Notes under the pieces: model-generated
Database searches by the model: none
What the model was told of the DNA's origin: nothing
What the model saw: only the letters and a program-made list of their open reading frames with translations
Translations under genes and position numbers: made by a program
From: UBA935 sp031556725
Lineage (GTDB): Bacteria; Bacillota; Clostridia; Lachnospirales; Lachnospiraceae
Reading direction: 5' to 3'
Length of the DNA: 64,000 bases
NCBI GenBank assembly: GCA_031556725.1
Contig: JAVBSL010000030.1
Coordinates: 62,001 to 126,000 of the forward strand
Shown here: positions 44,072 through 52,122 of the stretch, piece after piece
Layout of the letters: the number at the start of each line of letters is the position of its first letter
How positions within the stretch are numbered: the first letter of the stretch is position 1

Positions 44072-44983
44072 ATGAGAAAATATCCAAAGCGAAATAGAGG
44101 CGGTCTGATAAAAGAACGCTGGATTATGGCGGCTACATCGGTATTTGTCCTGGCTGCATTGACAGTGACCGGTGTATATGTGCGAGACATAAATAAGAAG
44201 AACAACGATGGTTATGTAGTGGATTTCAGTGCCATTGAAAATAATGCAGCAGTGAAAGCGGAAGAAATAAAAGAAACTCAATTGGCCGAAAACACCACCG
44301 AGCAAGTGATACCTTCCGATGATCTGGATATCGATCCTTACTTCCAGGAAGCCAACTCCAGACAGGTGGAAAACAATCAACCGGAAAATTATCAGCCGGC
44401 CGTTCAAATTCCGGATTCAGTAAAGGAACAGATTGGTCAGGCAGAGATATTTGCCCAGATAGCATCCGATAATTTGAATGTTGGTGAAGCGGTTATGGCA
44501 GCGGAACCGGAAGCAGAGGTTCAGGAAAATATTCCGGCAATTTCCACTTCGACACAGGCGGCCCTGACTTTTAAAGAGGGCGATAATCTGGTTTGGCCTA
44601 TCGTGGGTAATGTACTGATTAACTATAGTATGGATAAGACAATTTATTTTCCCACCTTGCAGCAGTACAAATATAATCCGGCAATTATTATTCAGGCAAA
44701 TGAAGGCGGAATCATTTCGGCAGCAGCAGCGGGAAAGGTAACCCACGTTTTTGAAGATCCGCAAATCGGAAACGCTATTTTAATGGAACTGGGAAATGGG
44801 TATGAACTGACATACGGACAGCTGACCAATATTCTGGTATCGGAAGGCAGCTATGTTTCTGCCGGAGATATCATTGCCGAGGTGGCAGCACCCACGAAGT
44901 ATTATAGTGTAGAGGGAACCAACGTATATTTTAAATTAACCAAAGACGGCGAGCCGGTTAATCCCATGACCAAACTGAATTAA
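44072..44983 (+). CDS. SpoIIQ-like M23/LytM-fold membrane protein
   Basis: Forespore-type membrane protein of 303 residues, with a span near 16-36, an acidic linker of about 130 residues and a C-terminal LytM (M23) fold: ALTFKEGDNLVWPIVGNVLI, then GKVTHVFEDPQIGNAILMEL and GNGYELTYGQLTNILVSEGS. The zinc-binding HxxxD and HxH motifs of active M23 peptidases are missing (MELGNGYELTYGQL where HgnGyxxxYaHL is expected), as in B. subtilis SpoIIQ. SpoIIQ binds SpoIIIAH across the engulfed space; no spoIIIAH lies in this window. The ATG at 44072 follows GGAGG; the frame is open further upstream, overlapping spoIID. Confidence 0.82.
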   Translation: MRKYPKRNRGGLIKERWIMAATSVFVLAALTVTGVYVRDINKKNNDGYVVDFSAIENNAAVKAEEIKETQLAENTTEQVIPSDDLDIDPYFQEANSRQVENNQPENYQPAVQIPDSVKEQIGQAEIFAQIASDNLNVGEAVMAAEPEAEVQENIPAISTSTQAALTFKEGDNLVWPIVGNVLINYSMDKTIYFPTLQQYKYNPAIIIQANEGGIISAAAAGKVTHVFEDPQIGNAILMELGNGYELTYGQLTNILVSEGSYVSAGDIIAEVAAPTKYYSVEGTNVYFKLTKDGEPVNPMTKLN

Positions 44984-45000
44984 GAGAGGAAAGTGGCAGT

Positions 45001-46182
45001 ATGCTTTGTATTATAGGCGGAAAGATTTGGACAATGGCAGGACAAGTATGGGAAAAAGGATATTTGTGTATTGCCGAAGGAAAAATCCGGGAATTAGGGC
45101 CTATGGAGCAGAACTGCCCTTTTTATATTCCCGAAGGAGCGGAAGTTTTGCAGGCGGAAGGCTGTATTGTCCTGCCAGGCCTGATTGAAGCCCATTGTCA
45201 TATGGGTATTACGGAAGAAAAGAAGGGAATGGAAGGGGATGACTGCAATGAAAATGTCAACCCCATAACTCCCTGGCTTAGAGGAATTGATGCCATCAAC
45301 ACCATGGATGCGTCATTCGGCGAAGCGGTGCGGGCAGGAATCACTTCGGCAATGATCGGTCCGGGAAGTGCCAATGTGGTAGGCGGACAGTTTGCTTTCC
45401 TGAAAACATGGGGACGGTGTGTGGATCAACTGATCGTGCTGGAACCGGCGGCCATGAAGGTGGCATTCGGTGAAAACCCCAAGGTTAACTATGCGGATCA
45501 AAGCAAATCACCGGTGACCCGGATGGCTATTGCCGGAATGCTCAGAGAAGAATTGGTGAAAGCCGAAAATTACTGGGAACAGCGAAACGCCGGAAAGTGT
45601 GAAGAAGATTTTCGTTATGAATGCTGGCTGCCGGTTTTTGAAAAACAAATCCCCTTGAAGGCCCATGCTCATCGTGCCGATGACATTTTTACCGCCATCC
45701 GGATTGCCAAGGAGTTTGGTCTTGACATGACTCTGGATCATTGCAGTGAAGGACATCTGATTGCCGAACAGCTTGCGGAAGAAGGATTTCCGGCGATTGT
45801 GGGGCCGGATCTGTCCAGCCGGAATAAGATAGAAGTACAGAATATGGCTTTTAAAACGGTTGGAATCTTAAACCGGGCAGGGGTAAAGACAGCTATTACC
45901 ACCGATCATCCGGTGACGCTGATCCAATCCCTGCCCATATGTGCCGGTTTAGCTGTAAAAGCCGGGCTGGATTATGAAGAAGCATTGAAATCAATTACCA
46001 TTTATCCGGCTGAAATCTGTAATGTATCGGAGCGGGTGGGAAGTCTGGCGGTGGGGAAGGACGCCGATATTGCAATTTTTAACGGAAATCCGCTGGAAGT
46101 AATGACAAAAACCATGTGTACCATTATCGATGGACAAATTGCATATATAGACAAGGAATGGAAAAACAGCTATAATGTGTGA
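45001..46182 (+). CDS. Metal-dependent amidohydrolase (imidazolonepropionase-like)
   Basis: Cytoplasmic member of the amidohydrolase superfamily, 393 residues. The N- and C-terminal strands form the small composite domain (LCIIGGKIWTMAG and KDADIAIFNGNPLEVMTKTM). Metal ligands are in GLIEAHCHMGITEE, LKAHAHRADDI, LDHCSEGHLI and TTDHPVTLIQ. It belongs to the group annotated as imidazolonepropionase-like or aryldialkylphosphatase-related amidohydrolases, with no assigned substrate. GAGAGGAAAG precedes the ATG 17 bases after spoIIQ, so it may be cotranscribed with the sporulation genes. Confidence 0.85.
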   Translation: MLCIIGGKIWTMAGQVWEKGYLCIAEGKIRELGPMEQNCPFYIPEGAEVLQAEGCIVLPGLIEAHCHMGITEEKKGMEGDDCNENVNPITPWLRGIDAINTMDASFGEAVRAGITSAMIGPGSANVVGGQFAFLKTWGRCVDQLIVLEPAAMKVAFGENPKVNYADQSKSPVTRMAIAGMLREELVKAENYWEQRNAGKCEEDFRYECWLPVFEKQIPLKAHAHRADDIFTAIRIAKEFGLDMTLDHCSEGHLIAEQLAEEGFPAIVGPDLSSRNKIEVQNMAFKTVGILNRAGVKTAITTDHPVTLIQSLPICAGLAVKAGLDYEEALKSITIYPAEICNVSERVGSLAVGKDADIAIFNGNPLEVMTKTMCTIIDGQIAYIDKEWKNSYNV

Positions 46183-46217
46183 GAAGATAAACGTTCTATT
46201 TACCGAAAGGGATCATC

Positions 46218-47795
46218 GTGAAAAAGTGGCAGGTAATCATTCCTCTTTATTGTATATTCATTTTGACAGGGTGCAGCGGTCTTGATTTTTTGTCGAAGGC
46301 TGACCCGGCCGAATCACCGGAAAACCAAATAGAAAGTCTGCTGGATGAGGCAGATTTAAATTATGAAGTGCCCATCAGCGTTCCCAATATCCTGGTTAAC
46401 GAGATGGGTTATTTGCCGGACAGCAAGAAGATTGCGGTATTCCGGGGGGAAAACATACCGGATACTTTCCGGATAGTCAGTGCGGAGACTGGAAAGGTGG
46501 TATTCGAAGGCGAAGTGGAAGACCGCGGATACAATACATATACGGACGAATATAATAGTTATGGAGTTTTTTCGGAAGTGAGGCAGTCGGGAAAATATTA
46601 TGTGGAGGCAAACGTGGTAGGGCGCTCCTATTTTTTCACCGTTGGCGAGGGGCTCTATGACTCTGTTTTTACCGATGCCTGTAAACAGTATTATTACAAC
46701 CGGTGCGGGGTTACTTTAACAGAAGAATATGCCGGGAGCTATGCCCATAGTGCCTGCCATACCCAAAAGGTTCCCATGCGGGAGGATGCCACAGTCGCTT
46801 TGGATGTATCCGGCGGCTGGCATCAGGATGAAAGCGGCTCTAAGGATATAGTTAAGGCTTGTGATGTGATGGACACCATGCTGCTGGCATATGAGTTGAA
46901 CGGAGAAGTTTTTAAAGATGATATAGATATACCGGAAAGCGGGAACCAGATTCCGGATTTACTGGATGAGATTCATTATGAAACCGATTGGCTGCTTAAA
47001 ATGCAGGATGCCAAAACCGGCGGAGTTTATTCCGGGGTAACGGTATATCAGCCGGAAGGGGAACAGGGGAATATGACATCCTACACTGCTTTTGTGGAAC
47101 CGGTATCCCTGGAGGCCACAGCTGCGTATTGTGCGACAATGGCAAATTTCGGCTATATTTATCAGAGCTATGACACGGGATATGCCACCGAATGCTTAAA
47201 AGCCGCTGACAGGGCATGGCGCTATCTGGAAAAAAATTATGATGACCGGGTTGCGGAGCTTTACTTTCTGGCCGCCACCGAAATGTACCGGGCTGCCGGA
47301 TATCAATCTTATCATAGTGTGATTACGCAGTATTTGAATAACAGCAATTATAAAGAAGACATGAATGAGACCATCATGACCGGTTGCATCACATACTTAT
47401 CAACTAAGATGAGAGTAGATAAGAAATTATGCAGTGATATTATGAAAACAATTATGCTGAAGGCAGAAGAAATATCTGCGGATGCCAGACAATCCCAATA
47501 TCTCACTGCCGGAAACCGGGAACAGGATAATAACGGTGAGCTTTTGGATAATATGTTTTACTTATCCGTCGTGAATCACATTATCAAAAACCATGAGTAT
47601 GGAACCGTAATAGAAAATCATCTGCATTATTTTATGGGCAGAAATTCCATGGGCATCAGCTATATTGATGGTGTTGGTGCTAAAAACTATAAGGATATTG
47701 ATATTAAACTGGGAATCATGAACCAAATGGAATCGGACAGTAAATTTATTTTCATGCTAAGCGAAATAGGAAACAGCGCCGATGCATTGGATTAG
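46218..47795 (+). CDS. GH9-like lipoprotein with degraded active site
   Basis: Secreted lipoprotein of 525 residues starting with GTG, with a lipobox LTGC (Cys19). Residues 55-140 resemble the Ig-like CelD_N domain of GH9 endoglucanases (PNILVNEMGYLPDSKKIAVF), and the rest resembles the GH9 alpha/alpha barrel (FTDACKQYYYNRCGVTLTEE, IPDLLDEIHYETDWLLKMQD, YFMGRNSMGISYIDGVGAKN). The DAGD motif carrying the catalytic base reads WHQDESGSKD at 201-210, and the C-terminal HHR and NE motifs are absent. It therefore looks non-catalytic, perhaps a carbohydrate-binding or structural protein. It follows the amidohydrolase by 35 bases. Confidence 0.72.
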   Translation: MKKWQVIIPLYCIFILTGCSGLDFLSKADPAESPENQIESLLDEADLNYEVPISVPNILVNEMGYLPDSKKIAVFRGENIPDTFRIVSAETGKVVFEGEVEDRGYNTYTDEYNSYGVFSEVRQSGKYYVEANVVGRSYFFTVGEGLYDSVFTDACKQYYYNRCGVTLTEEYAGSYAHSACHTQKVPMREDATVALDVSGGWHQDESGSKDIVKACDVMDTMLLAYELNGEVFKDDIDIPESGNQIPDLLDEIHYETDWLLKMQDAKTGGVYSGVTVYQPEGEQGNMTSYTAFVEPVSLEATAAYCATMANFGYIYQSYDTGYATECLKAADRAWRYLEKNYDDRVAELYFLAATEMYRAAGYQSYHSVITQYLNNSNYKEDMNETIMTGCITYLSTKMRVDKKLCSDIMKTIMLKAEEISADARQSQYLTAGNREQDNNGELLDNMFYLSVVNHIIKNHEYGTVIENHLHYFMGRNSMGISYIDGVGAKNYKDIDIKLGIMNQMESDSKFIFMLSEIGNSADALD

Positions 47796-47890
47796 CATCT
47801 TTTACAAAGTGGGAAGCATAGAATGTAATGGTGAAACAGTAATTATTTCGTTATGATATGATTGTATAACAGGAAAGGCAGGTTGTTAAG

Positions 47891-48928
47891 ATGAATATAG
47901 TGGTACTTGCAGGAGGAATCAGCCCGGAACGGGATGTTTCTTTAAGCTCGGGAACGATGATATACAGGGCTCTTAAGGAAAACGGACATCAGGCTATTTT
48001 GGTGGATGTATATCTGGGATATGAAACTGCTTTGAATGAATCCCTGAAGGATGTTTTTGAAAAAGAAGAAGACTGGGCGAAAGAAATTAAGGCTGTCGGG
48101 GTGGAAAATCCCGATATTGAAGCAATCAAGGCAATGCGTGCGGATGGCGGCAAGAACTTTTTCGGTCCAAATGTAATTGCCCTTTGCCAAACCGCTGATG
48201 TGGTATTTATGGCTTTGCATGGGGAAAGCGGTGAAAATGGCAAGATCCAGGCCTGCTTTGACCTGATGGGAGTTACTTATACAGGAACTGATTTTGTCAG
48301 TTCGGCACTGGCCATGGATAAAGGGCTGGCCAAGGAGCTGTTTCGGTATCATGGAATACCAACACCTGCCGGTATCAGTTTGAAAAAAGGTGAGATCGCA
48401 AAAGAACAGGTTGCGTATCCCTGTATCGTTAAAGTAAATAGCGGCGGTTCCAGCGTAGGGGTCTATATTGCTCAAAATAAGGCGGAATATGAAAAAGCAC
48501 TGGCAGAGGCTTTCTGCTATGAGGATGAAGTAATTGTGGAACAATATATACAGGGCCGGGAGTTTTCGGTAGGAGTGATGGCGGGAGAAGCCCTTCCGGT
48601 GATTGAAATTGCTCCTTTGCAGGGATTTTATGATTATAAGAATAAGTATCAGGCGGGCAGTGCCATTGAAACCTGTCCGGCGGACCTTTCCGAAGAAAAG
48701 ACCAGGGAAATGCAGCAATGTGCAGAAAAGGTATTCCAGGTGCTGCGGCTTAAAAATTATGCCCGAATGGATTTTATGATGGATGCTAAAGGTCAGCTTT
48801 TCTGCCTGGAAGCCAATACTCTGCCGGGAATGACACCCACTTCTCTGTTGCCTCAGGAAGCGGCAGCAGTGGGGATTTCCTTTGCCCAGCTTTGTGAAAA
48901 GATTATGGCATCGGCTTTATCATTATAA
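47891..48928 (+). CDS. ddl: D-alanine--D-alanine ligase
   Basis: ATP-grasp enzyme joining two D-alanines for peptidoglycan synthesis, 345 residues. The N-terminus IVVLAGGISPERDVSLSSG matches the family's GGxSxEhxVS segment. MALHGESGENGKIQACFDLM, GVTYTGTDFVSSALAMDK, the ATP-grasp region YPCIVKVNSGGSSVGVYIAQ and the C-terminal ARMDFMMDAKGQLFCLEANT with LPGMTPTSLLPQ are all characteristic. The insertion after residue 45 is somewhat longer than in E. coli DdlB. It is followed after 25 bases by murF, which uses its product. Confidence 0.93.
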   Translation: MNIVVLAGGISPERDVSLSSGTMIYRALKENGHQAILVDVYLGYETALNESLKDVFEKEEDWAKEIKAVGVENPDIEAIKAMRADGGKNFFGPNVIALCQTADVVFMALHGESGENGKIQACFDLMGVTYTGTDFVSSALAMDKGLAKELFRYHGIPTPAGISLKKGEIAKEQVAYPCIVKVNSGGSSVGVYIAQNKAEYEKALAEAFCYEDEVIVEQYIQGREFSVGVMAGEALPVIEIAPLQGFYDYKNKYQAGSAIETCPADLSEEKTREMQQCAEKVFQVLRLKNYARMDFMMDAKGQLFCLEANTLPGMTPTSLLPQEAAAVGISFAQLCEKIMASALSL

Positions 48929-48952
48929 TAAATAACAGGAGAAGAGTTCCTT

Positions 48953-50329
48953 ATGAAGAATATGACGTTGCTTAACATTGCAAAGGCCTGCGGAAGTGAG
49001 CTAAAAGGCAGCACAACAGAAGAAACAGTTACGGGAGTAGTGTTAGATTCCCGTTTGATTCAGGAAGGAAATCTTTTTATTGCAACCAAAGGCGAAAAGG
49101 TCGATGGACATAGTTTTATTCCCCAGGTAGCAGCAAAAGGAGCAGCGGCCGTGGTCTGCGAGGAAGTACCGGAAGCGGATATTCCTTATATCCTGGTGGA
49201 GGATTCTTTTCAGGCACTGAAGGATATTGCGGCTTTTTACCGGCAGCAGTTATCCATTCCGGTGGTGGGTATTACCGGCAGTGTGGGAAAGACCAGTACC
49301 AAGGAATTCATCGGGGCAGTACTTGGGGAAAAATACCGGGTTCTTAAAACCGAAGGAAACTATAATAACGAAGTAGGGTTGCCCCTGACAGTATTACGCA
49401 TCCGGGAAGAACATCAGGCAGCGGTACTGGAAATGGGGATCAGTGATTTTGGCGAGATGCACCGGTTATCGGCCATAGCGCAGCCGGATATTTGCGTCCT
49501 TACCAATATCGGACAATGCCATTTGGAAAATCTGGGCAGCAGAGAAGGCATTTTAAAAGCGAAAACAGAGATATTTGATTATATGAAGGAAGATGGTTTT
49601 GTCTGTGTGAACGGTGATGATGATATGCTTGCTGCTGTTGACAAAGTGAAGGGGAAAAAGCCTTTTTGTTTTGGTATCGGTCCGGCTAACCGGGTGTATG
49701 CGGAGAAAATTGAAAACAGAGGACTTCTTGGCAGTAAAGCGGTTATTCATGTGGAGGATGATTCTTTTACAGTAGAGATTCCTTTGCCCGGTGAGCATAT
49801 GATATATAATGCTTTGGCAGCAGTATGTGTGGGCAGTCTCTTAGGTGTAAAAAAAGAAGAGATGATAAAAGGAATCGGTCATCTGCAGGCAGTCGGGGGC
49901 AGAAGTAATGTGATCAAATTGCCGGCAGGTATTCTTATTGATGATTGTTATAATGCCAATCCGGTATCCATGAAGGCAGCCCTGGATTTACTGCAATTGG
50001 CGCCCTTTAGAAAAGTAGCGGTACTGGGGGATATGTTTGAACTGGGAGAAGGAGAAGCCTCCATGCATGAAGAAATCGGCCGGTATGCCATGAGCCTGGG
50101 AACGGATGTGCTGATCTGCATCGGCAAGCTTTCGGAGCATATGTATCAGGCGGCTAAAGAGATGGTAAATAGAAACGCCGTTCACTATTTTTCTGACAAG
50201 CAAAGCTTTCTGGAAAAAGCAAACGGCATCTTAAAGCCGGAAGACACGGTTCTTTTTAAAGCCTCTCACGGAATGGCTTTTGAAACACTGGTAACGGAAT
50301 TTCAGACCAGCTCTTTGTTTTTAAAATAA
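48953..50329 (+). CDS. murF: UDP-MurNAc-tripeptide--D-Ala-D-Ala ligase
   Basis: Mur ligase that adds D-Ala-D-Ala to the UDP-MurNAc-tripeptide, 458 residues. The P-loop is GITGSVGKTSTKEFIGAVL; then EGNYNNEVGLPLTVLRI and AVLEMGISDFGEMHRLSAIA, the MurF-type central segment, and VAVLGDMFELGEGEASMHEE near residue 365. The C-terminal domain ends with VLFKASHGMAFETLVTEF. GGAG lies 12 bases before the ATG. Its 3' end overlaps the convergent acyltransferase gene by 28 bases. Confidence 0.94.
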   Translation: MKNMTLLNIAKACGSELKGSTTEETVTGVVLDSRLIQEGNLFIATKGEKVDGHSFIPQVAAKGAAAVVCEEVPEADIPYILVEDSFQALKDIAAFYRQQLSIPVVGITGSVGKTSTKEFIGAVLGEKYRVLKTEGNYNNEVGLPLTVLRIREEHQAAVLEMGISDFGEMHRLSAIAQPDICVLTNIGQCHLENLGSREGILKAKTEIFDYMKEDGFVCVNGDDDMLAAVDKVKGKKPFCFGIGPANRVYAEKIENRGLLGSKAVIHVEDDSFTVEIPLPGEHMIYNALAAVCVGSLLGVKKEEMIKGIGHLQAVGGRSNVIKLPAGILIDDCYNANPVSMKAALDLLQLAPFRKVAVLGDMFELGEGEASMHEEIGRYAMSLGTDVLICIGKLSEHMYQAAKEMVNRNAVHYFSDKQSFLEKANGILKPEDTVLFKASHGMAFETLVTEFQTSSLFLK

Positions 50330-51036
50330 GTATCAGCAATGATTTTTTGCACATGTTCACCGATGCGTTTCTTTTCCTCCTTGGAAAGCTGGTCAAGCAG
50401 GATAGGCTTGCCGTACTCGATGACAACATGTGCTTTTTTTATTTTCGGCAGATGATCTTCAAAAATGGCAGCAGAATTGTTAATGCTCATGGGAATGATG
50501 GGACAGCCGGATTTTTCAGCAATCTTGAAGCTGCCGTCATGAAAGGGTAAAAAAGTATCATTTACTTTATTGCGGGTACCTTCGGGGAAAATGCAGATGG
50601 AGATGCCGTTTTTCACTTTATCAATGCCGGTGAGAATGGTTTTCAAGCCCTCCTTGATATTATCCCGGTCCAAAAAGAGACAATGGAGGTTTTTCATCCA
50701 GTTTTTTAATAAAGGATAGCGAAGCATTTCCTTCTTGGCAACATAGCCGGTAGGACGGGGAACCCGGACATAGGTCAGCAGAATATCAAAATAGCTGCGA
50801 TGGTTGCCTACATATAAAACGGCAGTATCCAGAGGAACATTTTCTTTCCCTAAAACAGTAACGGCAGTGCCGGCCAGCCATAAGCAGACGCGGAAGGCCC
50901 AATTGACAATGGCCAGGGAACTGCGGTTTTTTATATCCATATTGAATTGCCCGATAATCCATTCGATGATGAGAAGGGGAATGCTGAAAATCAAAAACAA
51001 TACCACAAAAGTTGCTACGAGTATAAATCTAATCAT
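50302..51036 (-). CDS. plsC: 1-acyl-glycerol-3-phosphate acyltransferase family protein
   Basis: Membrane-associated acyltransferase making phosphatidic acid from lysophosphatidic acid, 244 residues. There is one strong N-terminal span (ILVATFVVLFLIFSIPLLII), the acceptor motif NHRSYFDILL with H-x4-D, the FLDRDNI segment, the glycerol-phosphate motif FPEGTRNK and a later PIIPMSINNSAAIF. The start is uncertain: ATG at 51036 has only a weak site upstream, and TTG at 51051 would put AAAGG too close. Its 3' end overlaps murF. Confidence 0.9.
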   Translation of the reverse strand: MIRFILVATFVVLFLIFSIPLLIIEWIIGQFNMDIKNRSSLAIVNWAFRVCLWLAGTAVTVLGKENVPLDTAVLYVGNHRSYFDILLTYVRVPRPTGYVAKKEMLRYPLLKNWMKNLHCLFLDRDNIKEGLKTILTGIDKVKNGISICIFPEGTRNKVNDTFLPFHDGSFKIAEKSGCPIIPMSINNSAAIFEDHLPKIKKAHVVIEYGKPILLDQLSKEEKKRIGEHVQKIIADTYFKNKELV

Positions 51037-51067
51037 ATTAATAATGTCCAAGCCTTTCTTATAATCT

Positions 51068-51110
51068 ATGTAATGTATTGTAATACATTGCTATTATAAT
51101 ACATTGCAAG
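51068..51110. promoter_or_regulatory. Repeat-rich operator region between plsC and the GT2 gene
   Basis: AATGTATTGTAATACATT (51072-51089) is a palindrome, and AATACATTGC occurs twice, 16 bases apart. TATAAT lies between the copies on the + strand. The spacer carries the 5' ends of two divergent genes, so a regulator binding here could affect both. Binding protein unknown. Confidence 0.5.
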
Positions 51111-51186
51111 GGAAAAGAATAGACGGATATAGTAAAATCTGTTAAAATAGGCATAATATTACTAATTGACGAAGGTAGGGTCTGGA

Positions 51187-52122
51187 ATGGACAAAATAGC
51201 AGTATTGATACCATGTTATAACGAAGAAAAAACGATTGCCAAGGTGGTTGCGGATGCAAAAACGGCTCTGCCCGAGGCAACGATTTATGTATATGATAAT
51301 AATTCCAAGGACCGTACCGTAGAGCTTGCTCAGGCCGCTGGAGCGGTAATCCGCAGGGAATACATGCAGGGAAAAGGTAATGTGATCCGCCGGATGTTTC
51401 GGGAAGTAGAAGCGGAGTGTTATATTATGGTGGATGGTGACGACACATATCCTATGGAATATGCTGCCCGGATGGCGGACAGGGTGTTAAGCTATAATGC
51501 CGATATGGTAGTGGGGGACAGGCTTTCTTCCACTTATTTTACCGAAAACAAAAGACCTTTTCACAATATGGGGAACAGTCTGGTACGAAACACCATCAAT
51601 CGCTTATTCGGCTGTGAAATTAAGGACATTATGACCGGTTTCCGGGCTTTTAGCTATGGGTTTGTTAAGACCTTTCCGGTACTGTCCAAGGGGTTTGAAA
51701 TCGAAACCGAGATGACCATTCATGCGGTTTATAACAATATGCAGATTGATAATGTGATCGTGGATTATCGTGACCGTCCGGAAGGCAGTGAATCCAAGTT
51801 AAATACCTATGCGGATGGCATTAAGGTGTTGAAAACCATAATGAGTCTTTACAAAGATTATAAGCCGTTAGGGTTTTTTACCATGTTTGCATGTTTGCTG
51901 GCATTGTTTTCGGTAGGCTTTTTTATTCCGGTATTTGTAGAATATTGGGAGACGGGACTGGTAATGAAGTTCCCTACTTTGATCGTGTGCGGCTTTGTGA
52001 TGATGGCAGCAATTCAATCTTTTTTTGCGGGATTGATATTATCCAATATGGCTCTTAAGAACCGCCGGGATTTTGAATATCGTTACAATCTGGTAAATAA
52101 GCATGTAGGAGCTAAGCAATGA
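51187..52122 (+). CDS. Family 2 glycosyltransferase with C-terminal membrane spans
   Basis: Predicted polyprenyl-phosphate sugar transferase of 311 residues. The GT-A domain has VLIPCYNEEKTIAKVVADA, the nucleotide-binding VYDNNSKDRTVELAQAAG, the metal motif MVDGDDTYP and GNSLVRNTINRLFGCEIKDI with the family's TGFRAFS acceptor segment. Two spans lie near residues 236-285. The arrangement resembles dolichol-phosphate-mannose synthase-like proteins that supply lipid-linked sugar to membrane glycosyltransferases. The following gene encodes such a large membrane protein, starting four bases before this gene's stop. Confidence 0.9.
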   Translation: MDKIAVLIPCYNEEKTIAKVVADAKTALPEATIYVYDNNSKDRTVELAQAAGAVIRREYMQGKGNVIRRMFREVEAECYIMVDGDDTYPMEYAARMADRVLSYNADMVVGDRLSSTYFTENKRPFHNMGNSLVRNTINRLFGCEIKDIMTGFRAFSYGFVKTFPVLSKGFEIETEMTIHAVYNNMQIDNVIVDYRDRPEGSESKLNTYADGIKVLKTIMSLYKDYKPLGFFTMFACLLALFSVGFFIPVFVEYWETGLVMKFPTLIVCGFVMMAAIQSFFAGLILSNMALKNRRDFEYRYNLVNKHVGAKQ

